64,000 bases of DNA from DATJLY01 sp035532935 (GTDB taxonomy: Bacteria; Pseudomonadota; Alphaproteobacteria; ATCC43930; CGMCC-115725), in assembly GCA_035532935.1 (NCBI GenBank), contig DATKQE010000035.1:6283-70282 (forward strand). Reading direction: 5' to 3'. Below, one piece after another: positions 1 through 7,722 of the stretch. How positions within the stretch are numbered: the stretch's first letter is position 1; each line of letters opens with the position of its first letter. The notes beneath the pieces were generated by a model. The model was not told where the DNA came from. It did no database searches and saw only the letters and a program-made list of their open reading frames with translations. Both the position numbers and the translations under genes were made by a program.

Positions 1-2
1 TC

Positions 3-68
3 ACCGGCTGGATTGCAGGCCGCGAGGCTGCGTCCTTGCCGCCATGGGACGCGCGCGCGAATGGCTAA
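3..68 (+). CDS. C-terminal end of a truncated-by-window FAD flavoprotein
   Basis: The window opens inside a reading frame that ends at TAA 66-68. The 21 visible residues begin TGWIAGREAA. This resembles the last part of the FAD domain of fumarate-reductase-type flavoproteins, where a Gly-rich segment is followed by an (R/W)IAG..AA helix. The flavoprotein two genes downstream carries a similar NGWIAG segment at its own FAD-domain end. The gene lies 15 bases upstream of the ferredoxin and in the same direction, so it probably belongs to the same operon. With so few residues the family is only a guess. Confidence 0.4.
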   Translation, partial: TGWIAGREAASLPPWDARANG

Positions 69-83
69 ATCGGGAAGTAACGC

Positions 84-332
84 ATGATCGAAACAATCGA
101 TCTCGAGCGCTGCACCGGGTGCGGCATCTGTGACATCGTCTGTCCGGCCGATGTGATTCACATGACCGAGGCAACCGTTCATTCCGAGCTGCCTGGGCTC
201 GTTGAGCGCCGGCTCTTGCCGGTGATCAAGTATCGCGAGCACTGCATCACCTGCTTCAACTGCGAGATCTACTGCCCAGAAAAGATCGTCGACGTGCACC
301 CGGTCGTGAAAAACCGGCCTCGGCCATGGTAG
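84..332 (+). CDS. Small 2x[4Fe-4S] ferredoxin
   Basis: An 82-residue soluble protein with two bacterial-type cluster motifs: C10-x2-C13-x2-C16-x3-C20-P, and C54-x2-C57-x2-C60-x3-C64-P. The two motifs are separated by a 33-residue insert, longer than in clostridial ferredoxins and more like the AprB/FixX-type electron carriers that serve a flavoprotein. A GGGAAG stretch lies 5-10 bases before the ATG. The gene overlaps the following flavoprotein start by seven bases, so the two are almost certainly translationally coupled and form an electron-transfer pair. The physiological donor or acceptor is not shown by the sequence. Confidence 0.85.
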   Translation: MIETIDLERCTGCGICDIVCPADVIHMTEATVHSELPGLVERRLLPVIKYREHCITCFNCEIYCPEKIVDVHPVVKNRPRPW

Positions 333-2056
333 GTAATTCAATGCCAGATCTGGACGGAACATTGATCGACACCGACGTGCTGGTGATCGGTGCAGGTGCA
401 GGCGGCCTGCTTGCCGCCCTCGGGGCCAAGCGGCGCGGCAAGCGGGGGACGCGCGTCTCGCTCCTCGACAGTTGGACGGTTGGGCGCACCGGCCACACTG
501 CCTTCACGAGCGCGCACTTCATTGCCACCATGCCGGGCGATGACATCGACGCCGTTGCACGCGAGATCATAGAGGGCAACGACTGGATCGCGGATCAGCG
601 CCTCGTGCGCGAGGTCGTGGCCACGTCCGCCGAACGTGTCCGAGACATCGAAGGTCTGGGGGTTGCGTTTCCGCGCGACGCCAAGGGCGACTATGTCCGC
701 CGTCCAACCCGCGGGCTCGATTCCGCGCGGCTCATTGGCGCCGTGGGCGGCGGGCTCGAATTCTGCTGGCGATTGCGGCTCGGGCTAGAAGCGGAAGGCG
801 TACAGATTCTCGATCGCATATTTGTCACCGGGCTCATGCGCGGCACGGGCGAGCGCATCATAGGCGCGGTCGGAATACACAGCCGCTCCGGCGCCTTCCA
901 CGTTATCAAGGCGCGGACGACCATCATCTGCACCAATTCCGTCTCATTTCGCTCGGGCTTTGCTCGCGATATCACTGGGACGGGTACGCTCCTCGCGTAT
1001 CGTGCCGGCGCAACGTTGCGAAATGCGGAATTCAGCTACACGCGGCCGGGTGCGCCAAAATTCTATTTCGAGGGCATCACCTTCGCGGCGCAGGAGGGCG
1101 CATGCTTCGTCAATGCCCATGGCGAGCGCTTCATGCCGAAATACGAGCCGTTGTGGGGTGACGAGGCGGACGTTCCGCGCATCGCGCGTGCCATGGTTAT
1201 AGAGCGGCAGAAGGGCAACCACCCACTCTACCTCGACATGTCGGGAATTCCCGAATCACTCCATCCCTTTTTCCTGAGCAGCAGCAAGGTGAAGTGGATG
1301 GAGTATTTCTACCGAAAGCTCGGCGACGAGGTGAAGACCAATATGTTCGGCAAGACGCCGTATTACCCGCTCAATCAGATGACCAAGATGGGTGTACGGA
1401 CCGACGAGACCTGCCGCTCTGATGTGCAGGGACTTTTGGTCGGCGGCTTGGCCCAGGCGGGCTGCGCAAACCACTTCGCCGGCTTTCACATCGGACTCAG
1501 CATCGGCAATGGTTGGATCGCCGGGTGCAGCGCCGTCGAGGACCTGGACCGCCTGCCGCCGCCGCGGCTCGACCCAATCGAGGTACGGGCGCTCCACGGC
1601 GACACGTTCCGAGCGCACAGCGATCGCGCCGTTGAGGCGAGCGACCACGTGTTACGAGAATTGCAGGCGCTGATGTTCGCTTATGACATCTCGATCTGGA
1701 AGCAGGAGGAGCGGCTGAGGGGCGCGCTCAAGCGCCTTGAGACGCTAAAGGACGAGATGGCGCAGGTCTCGGCGCCGCACGTTCACGAACTCGTGCGGCT
1801 CAAAGAAACCGACGCAATGCTGCTGGCGGCGGAGCTCATCCTGCACGCCTCGCTTTATCGCACGGAATCGCGCGTGAGCCACTTCCGCGAGGATTACGAT
1901 TTCCGAGACGACGGGAATTGGCTTTGCTGGGTCGATATCAACGATGTCGAAGGCACGCCACAGCTTGCGAAAACGCCGGTACCCACGCCCCTGTACCCAG
2001 TCACTGCAACAAGAACTGAGCCCGTGCAAAGGCGCATTCGAGGCGCGACCGTTTAG
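326..2056 (+). CDS. FAD-dependent oxidoreductase, fumarate reductase/succinate dehydrogenase flavoprotein type
   Basis: A 576-residue flavoprotein. The N-terminal dinucleotide fold shows G22-x-G24-x2-G27. The mid part carries the family segment FVNAHGERFMPKY. The FAD domain closes near residue 390 with a GLSIGNGWIAG segment, and the C-terminal helical domain has the typical RTESRVSHFREDY block. It probably oxidises or reduces a small organic acid, or acts as an AprA-like subunit, with electrons passing through the overlapping ferredoxin gene. The start at 326 overlaps the ferredoxin stop; ATG at 341 is an alternative that leaves the FAD motif intact. Covalent FAD attachment cannot be judged. 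The substrate is unknown, and the downstream neighbour is a broken binding-protein gene that may once have supplied it. Confidence 0.75.
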   Translation: MVGNSMPDLDGTLIDTDVLVIGAGAGGLLAALGAKRRGKRGTRVSLLDSWTVGRTGHTAFTSAHFIATMPGDDIDAVAREIIEGNDWIADQRLVREVVATSAERVRDIEGLGVAFPRDAKGDYVRRPTRGLDSARLIGAVGGGLEFCWRLRLGLEAEGVQILDRIFVTGLMRGTGERIIGAVGIHSRSGAFHVIKARTTIICTNSVSFRSGFARDITGTGTLLAYRAGATLRNAEFSYTRPGAPKFYFEGITFAAQEGACFVNAHGERFMPKYEPLWGDEADVPRIARAMVIERQKGNHPLYLDMSGIPESLHPFFLSSSKVKWMEYFYRKLGDEVKTNMFGKTPYYPLNQMTKMGVRTDETCRSDVQGLLVGGLAQAGCANHFAGFHIGLSIGNGWIAGCSAVEDLDRLPPPRLDPIEVRALHGDTFRAHSDRAVEASDHVLRELQALMFAYDISIWKQEERLRGALKRLETLKDEMAQVSAPHVHELVRLKETDAMLLAAELILHASLYRTESRVSHFREDYDFRDDGNWLCWVDINDVEGTPQLAKTPVPTPLYPVTATRTEPVQRRIRGATV

Positions 2057-2184
2057 ACCCGACGTTCGCTGTGTGATCGGTGGCCCTTCCTCGGCATAGG
2101 GTGTGACGACGCGTCGAACCGTGACCCTTACAGAAATCGTCGCCGACGATTTGATTCTGCTTTCCTTTCATGAGCTTGGGCTGT

Positions 2185-2205
2185 CCTTACCGAAAACATC
2201 ATCCG
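2185..2205 (+). repeat. Left terminal inverted repeat of the IS
   Basis: CCTTACCGAAAACATCATCCG at the left end. The last 18 bases match the right end perfectly in inverted orientation. Confidence 0.85.
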
Positions 2206-2245
2206 GGGTCGCGATGGGTGGAGAACGGGTTTAGACTGGGGGTGG

Positions 2246-3263
2246 ATGATCGGCGCCGTGAACCTCGTCTTCGGTATCGTTGCACCGCTGTTCAAGTCGC
2301 GGGCGCAGCTCGAGGCGGAGATTTTGGTTCTGCGCCATCAACTGACGATCTTGCAGCGGGGAGCGCAACGTCGGCCGCGCCTCGGTGCGATTGACCGACT
2401 GATTTTCAGTATGGGCGTATCGGTTGCGCCCGTCGGTGCTTGATGTGATTTCGATCGTAAAGCCCGAGACCGTCGTATGGTGGCACCGAACTGATTTCCG
2501 TTGGTATTGGCGCTGGAAGTCCCGCTCGCGAGGCGGCGGGCCGGCGATCCAAGACGAGTGGCGACGCCTCATTCACGAGATTAGCGCGGCCATTCCTCTA
2601 TGGGGCGCTCCGCGCATTCACGGCGAACTGCTGAAGCTCGGCATCGAGGTCGCACCGTCGACGGTGGCTAAATATATGGCGCGAGGGCGACGTCCGCCAA
2701 GCCAGGGCCGGAAGACCTTCCTACGCAACCACGCGGGCGGGATTGCCGCCATGGACCTGCTCGTCGTGCCGGCGATCGGCTTTCGGCTGCTCTATGCCTT
2801 TGTGATCCTCCGCCACAATCGCCGGCGGCTTGTCTCGATCGCGGTGACGTCTCATCCGACAGCGGAATGGATCGCCCGGCAGATCACCGAAGCTTTTCCC
2901 TGGCAGGAGGCGCCATGCTACCTGCTCCGCGACCGCGACGGCGCCTATGGGGATGTCGTCCGCCAGCGACTTGCCACGATGGGTATCCGCGACCGGCCGA
3001 TCGCGGCCCGTTCACCCTGGCAGAACGGCTATGTCGAACGGCTCATCGGCTCGATCGGGCGCGAGTGCCTCGATCACGTCGTAATCCTCGGCGAGCGTCA
3101 TCTCCGGACAATTCTCAAACTCTATGCTGATTACTACAACCGTGTGCGCACGCACCTGTCCTTAGATAAGGATGCGCCGATCCATCGCGCGCCCTGCCTC
3201 ACGGGAACCATCGCTTCGGTTCCGATGCTCGGAGGCCTGTATCACCATTATGTCAGAGCTTGA
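2246..3263 (+). pseudogene. Integrase-core (DDE) transposase with an internal frameshift
   Basis: The N-terminal part (2246 to about 2408) reads a helical region with the segment EAEILVLRHQLTILQR. The sense reading then moves to another frame at about 2400-2412, where VWAYRLRPSVLDV follows on naturally from IDRLIF. The larger part, to 3263, holds the helix-turn-helix WGAPRIHGELLKLGI and the catalytic core: D in AAMDLLVVP, D in RDRDGAYG, and E in WQNGYVERLIGS. The DDE triad is intact and only the frame is broken. No A-rich slippery site is visible and relatives of this type are usually one continuous frame, so decay is more likely than programmed frameshifting. Confidence 0.8.
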
Positions 3264-3290
3264 CCTTCAATCGACAGGGGGCGACGTCAT

Positions 3291-3311
3291 CGGATGATGT
3301 TTTCGGTAGGG
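3291..3311 (-). repeat. Right terminal inverted repeat of the IS
   Basis: CGGATGATGTTTTCGGTA at 3291-3308 is the exact reverse complement of the left core. It lies 27 bases after the transposase stop codon. Confidence 0.85.
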
Positions 3312-3459
3312 GTGGGGACTCCATGAGAATGGAATTTGCCTTCAATCGAACACTGAGGATCACCATCCGCCACAGACAACGCTTTTCTTGCATTTATTGC
3401 GCGAACGGGTTGAAGCTCAAAGCTCATGAACGCGCCTAACGATAACAGGGAGGAAAGTC

Positions 3460-4461
3460 ATGCGTAGGATCGTCCTAGCTCTCGCCGTATCACTCGGATT
3501 GGCATCGACCGCACATGCCGACCCGGTCCTGATCCGGCTCGGCTACATCGTCCCGGTCGCGAACTGAGCAACGATGCTTTTCCAGGTGCCCGGCATCGCC
3601 AAGCACGAGGGCAAGTCCTACAAATTCGAGGCGGTCCATTTCCAGGGATCGCCGCTTCAGGTTCAGGCGCAAGCGGTGAATGAGCTCGAGATCGGCGACC
3701 ACGGCTATTCCTCGTTCGTGTTCGGCGTCGTCAATGCCGGGATGCACCTGCGCATCATTGCCGACGAATTGCAAGACGGCGTTCCCGGATTTTATAGCAA
3801 CCAGTACCTCGTCCGGAACGGCAGCTCGATCAAGAGGATCGAGGATTTGAAAGGCAAGGTGGTGGCGGTCAACATCAAGGGCAGCGCTAGCGACATTCCA
3901 ATGCGCGCAATGTTGCGCAAGCATGGACTCACGGACAGCGACTTCACCCTCATAGAAGCGCCGCTCCCGGCCCAGCCGGCAATGCTCGCGGAGCACAAGA
4001 TCGACCTGGCGTCGGAACCGCTTCCCTTCACCGCGGAGCCCGAAGTGCTCGCGAACGACCACCCGTTGTTTCTCCAGCGGGACATTTTCGGGATTTCTCC
4101 GCTCGCATTCTGGGCGGCGCGCACGAGTTGGCTCGAGAAGAACCGCGCTGCGGTCGTCGACTTCCTCGAAGACGCGCTCAGAGTGGAGCGCTGGTATCTT
4201 GACCCAGCCCATCACAAAGAGGCAGTCGCCATTGCGTCCAAAGTCGGGAAGGAACCGCCTGCCTTCTATGACCGATGGCTCTTCGTGAAGAACGGCGAAA
4301 CCGGCGACTATTACCGCGACCCGCGCGGTCTTCCGAACATCGATTCGATCCAGAAGACCGTCGACCTGCAAAAGAGTCTGGGCTTCTCCCATAGCACGAT
4401 CGACGTCGCGAAATACACAGATCTCTCCTATATCCGCGAGGCTGCCGCTCGCCTCAAATAG
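3460..4461 (+). pseudogene. ABC transporter substrate-binding protein (NMT1/SsuA-like) with in-frame TGA
   Basis: A good Shine-Dalgarno sequence (GGGAGGAAAGTC) precedes ATG 3460. This opens a classic Sec signal peptide, MRRIVLALAVSLGLASTAHA, and the first strand of a periplasmic binding protein. The frame stops at TGA 3565-3567 after PVAN, then continues in the same frame for 298 codons with a full binding-protein body (FEAVHFQG, IEDLKGKVVAVN, FWAARTSWLEKN). Family members have Trp at the stop position, so TGG to TGA is the simplest explanation. Re-initiation at ATG 3574 would give a protein without export signal. It was probably the binding protein of a sulfonate/nitrate/taurine-type importer working with the upstream redox genes. 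Confidence 0.82.
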
Positions 4462-4542
4462 TTTCGTCGTTCACCACGCTGGCACGCTCGGTCCAATGAC
4501 ATCGACCGGCCGTCGCGTCGCACGCATCGCGACCATGGATAG

Positions 4543-4602
4543 AATCACAACCGCGTGTGTACGCACTTGGCTTTGGGCAAGGACGCGCCGGTTCACCTGT
4601 CC
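4543..4602 (+). mobile_element. Remnant of a transposase C-terminus in the 4462-4771 gap
   Basis: A short in-frame stretch reads NRVCTHLALGKDAPVH. This closely parallels NRVRTHLSLDKDAPIH of the IS transposase at 2246-3263, both at protein and at DNA level. No start, body or terminal repeats remain, so it is the tail of a second, eroded copy of a related IS. The rest of the roughly 300-base gap shows no gene; an A/T-rich stretch at about 4690-4715 could hold the promoter of the next gene, but no clear -35/-10 pair was found. Confidence 0.65.
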
Positions 4603-4771
4603 ATCGCACGGGAAAGGCTGCGATCGGCCAGAAATCCTTCCTTCATCAACCCGCCCGTTCCGTCTCACGAATGCCGACTACAGACACCTGGCAATATGTG
4701 CTAAAGTAAAATATTCCTAGCGCGGCCCTGGCGCCGCGAAGGCATGGGCAACACGTGCCGTGGACCGGGCC

Positions 4772-5968
4772 ATGAACAGGGATCCGATCGTCATCGCCGG
4801 CGCCGGACCCTGCGGCCTCGTCACGGCGCTGGGCCTTGCGCGGCACGGTGTTCCGACCGTCGTTCTCGAGGCGGAGCCGAGCCTGCCGCAGGATCTTCGT
4901 GCGACCACGTTTCACCCGCCGACGCTCGACATGCTGGCGGAATTGGGTGTGGCGGCGCCGCTGATCGCGCTCGGCAATGTCGCGGCCGAGTGGCAGTTTC
5001 GCGATCGCAGCGCCGGGCGGGTTGCCGCGTTCGATCTCGCCTTGATCGCCGACGAAACGCGCTACCCCTACCGCCTGCAATGCGAGCAGTTTCACCTGAC
5101 GGCCGTCTTGGCCGACGCGCTGCGCGCGACCGGGGAAGGGCGGGTCGAATTTGCCGCCAGGGTCGAAGACGTGAGCCAGACCGACAGCGCCGTGACAATT
5201 CGTTTCCGCACTGCCGAAGGACTCGGGGCGATACGCGCGGCCTACCTCGTCGCCGCCGACGGCGGCCGCAGCGCCATTCGCAAGGCGCTGCCAATCGCCT
5301 TCGAGGGCTTCACCTATCGCGAGCGCATTGTCCAGGCCGGAACCGCGTTCGATTTTCGCACAGCCATCCCCGACCTCGCCGACATCAACTACATCTCGGA
5401 TCCCGAGGAATGGTGCGTGCTGCTGCAGATCGCCGGCTACTGGCGCGTGAGCTTTCCCTTGCCGCCCGAGGCCGATGAGGAGGAGGCGGTCGGCGACGCT
5501 GCGCTGCAGCGGCGCTTGCAGGGCCTGGTGCACCAGACCGGCGATTACGCGCTGGTCCATCGCCGCTGCTGGCGCATTCATCAGCGCGTGGCCAGCGATT
5601 TCCACCATGGTCGCATCGTGCTCGCGGGCGACGCTGCCCATGTCAACAGCCCGCATGGCGGCATGGGCATGAACAGCGCCATTCACGACGCCGTCAATCT
5701 CGCAGGCAAACTTGCGGCGCTCTGGAAAGGCGCCGCTGCGGCGGATGTGCTCGACCTCTATACCCGGCAGCGGCGCTTCATCGCCCTCGAGGATGTCCGC
5801 GTCCAGTCGATGCGCAACTCGCAGCTCATGAGCGAACGCGACGCCGAGATCCGCCGCCGACGGCTCGACGACATGCGGCGCATGGCCGACGACCCGGTCC
5901 GCGCCCGCCGCTTTCTTCTCGAATCCTCGATGATCGCCGGCCTCAGGAAGAGCGAGGAGATTGTCTAG
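4772..5968 (+). CDS. FAD-dependent aromatic hydroxylase (PHBH/TfdB-type monooxygenase)
   Basis: About 398 residues with the three class A flavoprotein hydroxylase fingerprints: the N-terminal GAGPCGL Rossmann motif within the first 15 residues, the DG motif (AADGGRSAIRK) near residue 165, and the GD motif (LAGDAAHVNSPHGGMG) near residue 285. Such enzymes add one oxygen atom to a phenolic or other aromatic ring using NAD(P)H. A GTG at 4760 would add four residues; neither start has a strong ribosome site. The stop overlaps the convergent MarR-type gene by four bases. A role in aromatic catabolism is inferred from family; the substrate is unknown. Confidence 0.82.
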   Translation: MNRDPIVIAGAGPCGLVTALGLARHGVPTVVLEAEPSLPQDLRATTFHPPTLDMLAELGVAAPLIALGNVAAEWQFRDRSAGRVAAFDLALIADETRYPYRLQCEQFHLTAVLADALRATGEGRVEFAARVEDVSQTDSAVTIRFRTAEGLGAIRAAYLVAADGGRSAIRKALPIAFEGFTYRERIVQAGTAFDFRTAIPDLADINYISDPEEWCVLLQIAGYWRVSFPLPPEADEEEAVGDAALQRRLQGLVHQTGDYALVHRRCWRIHQRVASDFHHGRIVLAGDAAHVNSPHGGMGMNSAIHDAVNLAGKLAALWKGAAAADVLDLYTRQRRFIALEDVRVQSMRNSQLMSERDAEIRRRRLDDMRRMADDPVRARRFLLESSMIAGLRKSEEIV

Positions 5969-6570
5969 AACGCGCCGTTCACGTTTTCCGTGATGCGATG
6001 CAGAAGCACCTGAAGCCGTTTCAGATCCTGTTTGCTCAAACCCGCAACGGCCGTTTCGATCTGCTGCCGCGCCACCGGCAGGATCTCGCGAAAGACGCGG
6101 TGGCCGGCGGGCTCCAAATGCACCGCGGTAAAGCGCCGGTCGCCGGGATAGGGCTTGCGCCGCACAAAGCCCTTGCGCTCGAGCCCGGCGATGATGCGGC
6201 TCAGCAGCGTGCGGTCGATCACCGATTCCTGCGACAGCGCCCCGATATGCATCCCGTCATGCTCCTGCAGGATCGCTAGGACGCGCCAAACTGTCGGAGT
6301 CAGGTTCCGGCTCTTCAGCGCCTCGCCGATATTGGCGTTATTCCTGGAAATGATTTGATGCATGAAGATGAACGGATAGTCGCGCACGCTGAATCGCGAA
6401 CCGTCCCGTTTGCGTCCTGACGCATGCGCGCGCGGTCCCGTCGGCAAGGTGCAGCACCCCAGTGATTCAGCCCGCACCAGCTTTGCCACAGGATCCCGCG
6501 AAGAACAAGTCCGGGACGGCGAATTTGTGTTGACCGCAGAATCATGTGACTTTAACATGTGAAAAATCAC
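5965..6570 (-). CDS. MarR family transcriptional regulator
   Basis: The C-terminal 140 residues are a typical MarR winged helix. DYPFIFMHQIISRNN forms the dimer helix, LTPTVWRVLAILQEH leads into the HTH, and the wing is RKPYPGDRRFTAVHLEPAG. The longest frame gives 201 residues from a GTG at 6570, but residues 1 to about 60 look non-homologous and lie over a GTGA/TCAC palindrome. A shorter start near the GTG at 6387 is plausible. It is divergent from the LLM monooxygenase operon and convergent with the FAD hydroxylase, and probably controls one or both in response to an aromatic ligand. Confidence 0.8.
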   Translation of the reverse strand: MIFHMLKSHDSAVNTNSPSRTCSSRDPVAKLVRAESLGCCTLPTGPRAHASGRKRDGSRFSVRDYPFIFMHQIISRNNANIGEALKSRNLTPTVWRVLAILQEHDGMHIGALSQESVIDRTLLSRIIAGLERKGFVRRKPYPGDRRFTAVHLEPAGHRVFREILPVARQQIETAVAGLSKQDLKRLQVLLHRITENVNGAF

Positions 6571-6572
6571 GT
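6541..6572. promoter_or_regulatory. Possible MarR operator in the divergent regulatory region
   Basis: Within 32 bases CATGTGA occurs twice as a direct repeat, at 6544-6550 and 6556-6562. The second copy forms the inverted repeat GTGA-AAAA-TCAC. The region is much more A/T-rich than its surroundings and lies between the MarR gene and the LLM monooxygenase start at 6597. This is inference from symmetry only; the boundaries are approximate. Confidence 0.4.
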
Positions 6573-6596
6573 ATTCGGCGATGAAGGACCGCGTCC

Positions 6597-7712
6597 ATGC
6601 GTCCTCCGCGCGGCGCTCTCGGCGGGAATCGCTTCAAGCTCGGTATCTTCCGCATGAATTGCGGCGGCGGCCTGGCGATCACCCGCGCGCCGGAGCGGTG
6701 GGCGGCCGCATGGGACGATATCGCCGCGGTGGCGCGGATGGCAGATACTGCCGGTATCGAACTGATCCTTCCGCTTGCGCGCTGGCGCGGCTATGGCGGC
6801 GCGCTCGACAATGCCGCATGGTCCTATGAGACGCTGACCCACGGAGCGGCGCTTGCCGCCATCACGTCGCGCACTGCGATCTTCGTCACCGTCCATGTTC
6901 CGCTGGTCCATCCCGTTTTCGCTGCGAAGGCGGTGGCGACGATCGATCACGTGAGCCACGGCCGCGTCGGCCTCAACATCGTGTGCGGCTGGAACCAGGA
7001 CGAATTCGGGATGTTCGGCATGAACATGGTCGAACACGACGCGCGCTATGATCAGGGCCACGAGTGGTTCGAGGTCTTCACGCGACTGGTGCGGGGCGAG
7101 CGCTTCGATCACGACGGCCGCTACTACACGATTCGCGATGCCTACACGGTACCGGTGCCGTTGCAGCAGCCGCGACCCGTGACGCTGTCGGCCGGTGGCT
7201 CGCCCAAGGGCCGCCAATTCGCGGCGGCCGTCGCCGACTATCTTTTCGGTGTCGTGAGCGACATGGACCAAGCCAAGGCGCTGGCCGCGAGCGTATCGTC
7301 GAGCGCGGCGGAGGCGATGCGTCATGCCGGCGTCTTCACCATCAGCCACGTGGTGTGCCGGCCGACCCAGGCGGAGGCCGATGCAGTCTATCGCTACTTC
7401 GCCGAGGAGATGACGGACGACGAGGGGATCGACGCGTGGACCGGTGCCAAGCAGGCGACCTCGCAATCGACGCCGCCGGAAGTGCTGCGGATGCGCCGCC
7501 GCCTTGCCGGCGGGCACGGGACCTATCCACTAATCGGGACTCCGCAACGGATCGCAGAGGAGATGACGGCGCTGAGTCGCGCCGGAATCGCCGGCACGAC
7601 CTTGTCCTTCTTCGATTTCAAGGCGGAACTGCCCTATTTCATCGACGCCGTTCTGCCGCTTCTGAAGCAGGCGGGTTTGCGCGCTGCCGACACGCACGCG
7701 GCGCGACCGTGA
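6597..7712 (+). CDS. LLM-class flavin-dependent monooxygenase (SfnG/RutA-like)
   Basis: A 371-residue bacterial-luciferase-fold protein. Family landmarks are FKLGIFRMNCGGGLAIT at the N-terminus, HPVFAAKAVATIDHVSHGRVGLNIVCGW in the middle, FGMNMVEHDARYDQGHEW, and LSAGGSPKGRQFAA. This combination is characteristic of the two-component FMNH2-dependent enzymes that cleave sulfones (SfnG), sulfonates (SsuD) or the pyrimidine ring (RutA). A separate NAD(P)H:flavin reductase is needed and none is encoded nearby. The gene is first in a same-strand set with two binding proteins and an ABC importer, so it probably acts on the imported compound. A sulfur or nitrogen heterocompound is likely but not proven. 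Confidence 0.82.
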   Translation: MRPPRGALGGNRFKLGIFRMNCGGGLAITRAPERWAAAWDDIAAVARMADTAGIELILPLARWRGYGGALDNAAWSYETLTHGAALAAITSRTAIFVTVHVPLVHPVFAAKAVATIDHVSHGRVGLNIVCGWNQDEFGMFGMNMVEHDARYDQGHEWFEVFTRLVRGERFDHDGRYYTIRDAYTVPVPLQQPRPVTLSAGGSPKGRQFAAAVADYLFGVVSDMDQAKALAASVSSSAAEAMRHAGVFTISHVVCRPTQAEADAVYRYFAEEMTDDEGIDAWTGAKQATSQSTPPEVLRMRRRLAGGHGTYPLIGTPQRIAEEMTALSRAGIAGTTLSFFDFKAELPYFIDAVLPLLKQAGLRAADTHAARP

Positions 7713-7722
7713 AAAGAGGGGG

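Larger units (their letters stand above)
2185..3311. mobile_element. Insertion sequence with one DDE transposase gene, frameshifted
   Basis: About 1.1 kb bounded by inverted repeats. The core TACCGAAAACATCATCCG occurs at 2188-2205 and its exact reverse complement at 3291-3308, with partial matching extending a few bases outwards. It contains a single integrase-core transposase reading frame on the + strand, broken by a frameshift. No target-site duplication is evident in the flanks. It lies between the flavoprotein gene and the pseudogenised binding-protein gene, so it probably inserted in that operon and may have silenced the downstream part. The IS family cannot be named safely without a database comparison. 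Confidence 0.85.

Noticed and set aside
2057..2184. A gene between the flavoprotein and the IS
   Set aside because: No frame with plausible start, ribosome site or homology; nothing is seen there.
2404..2424. Programmed frameshift in the IS transposase
   Set aside because: No slippery heptamer or A-run near the frame change, and related elements of this kind usually have one frame.
3565..3567. Selenocysteine at the TGA of the binding-protein gene
   Set aside because: The position is Trp in relatives, and no SECIS-like hairpin is apparent; a point mutation is simpler.
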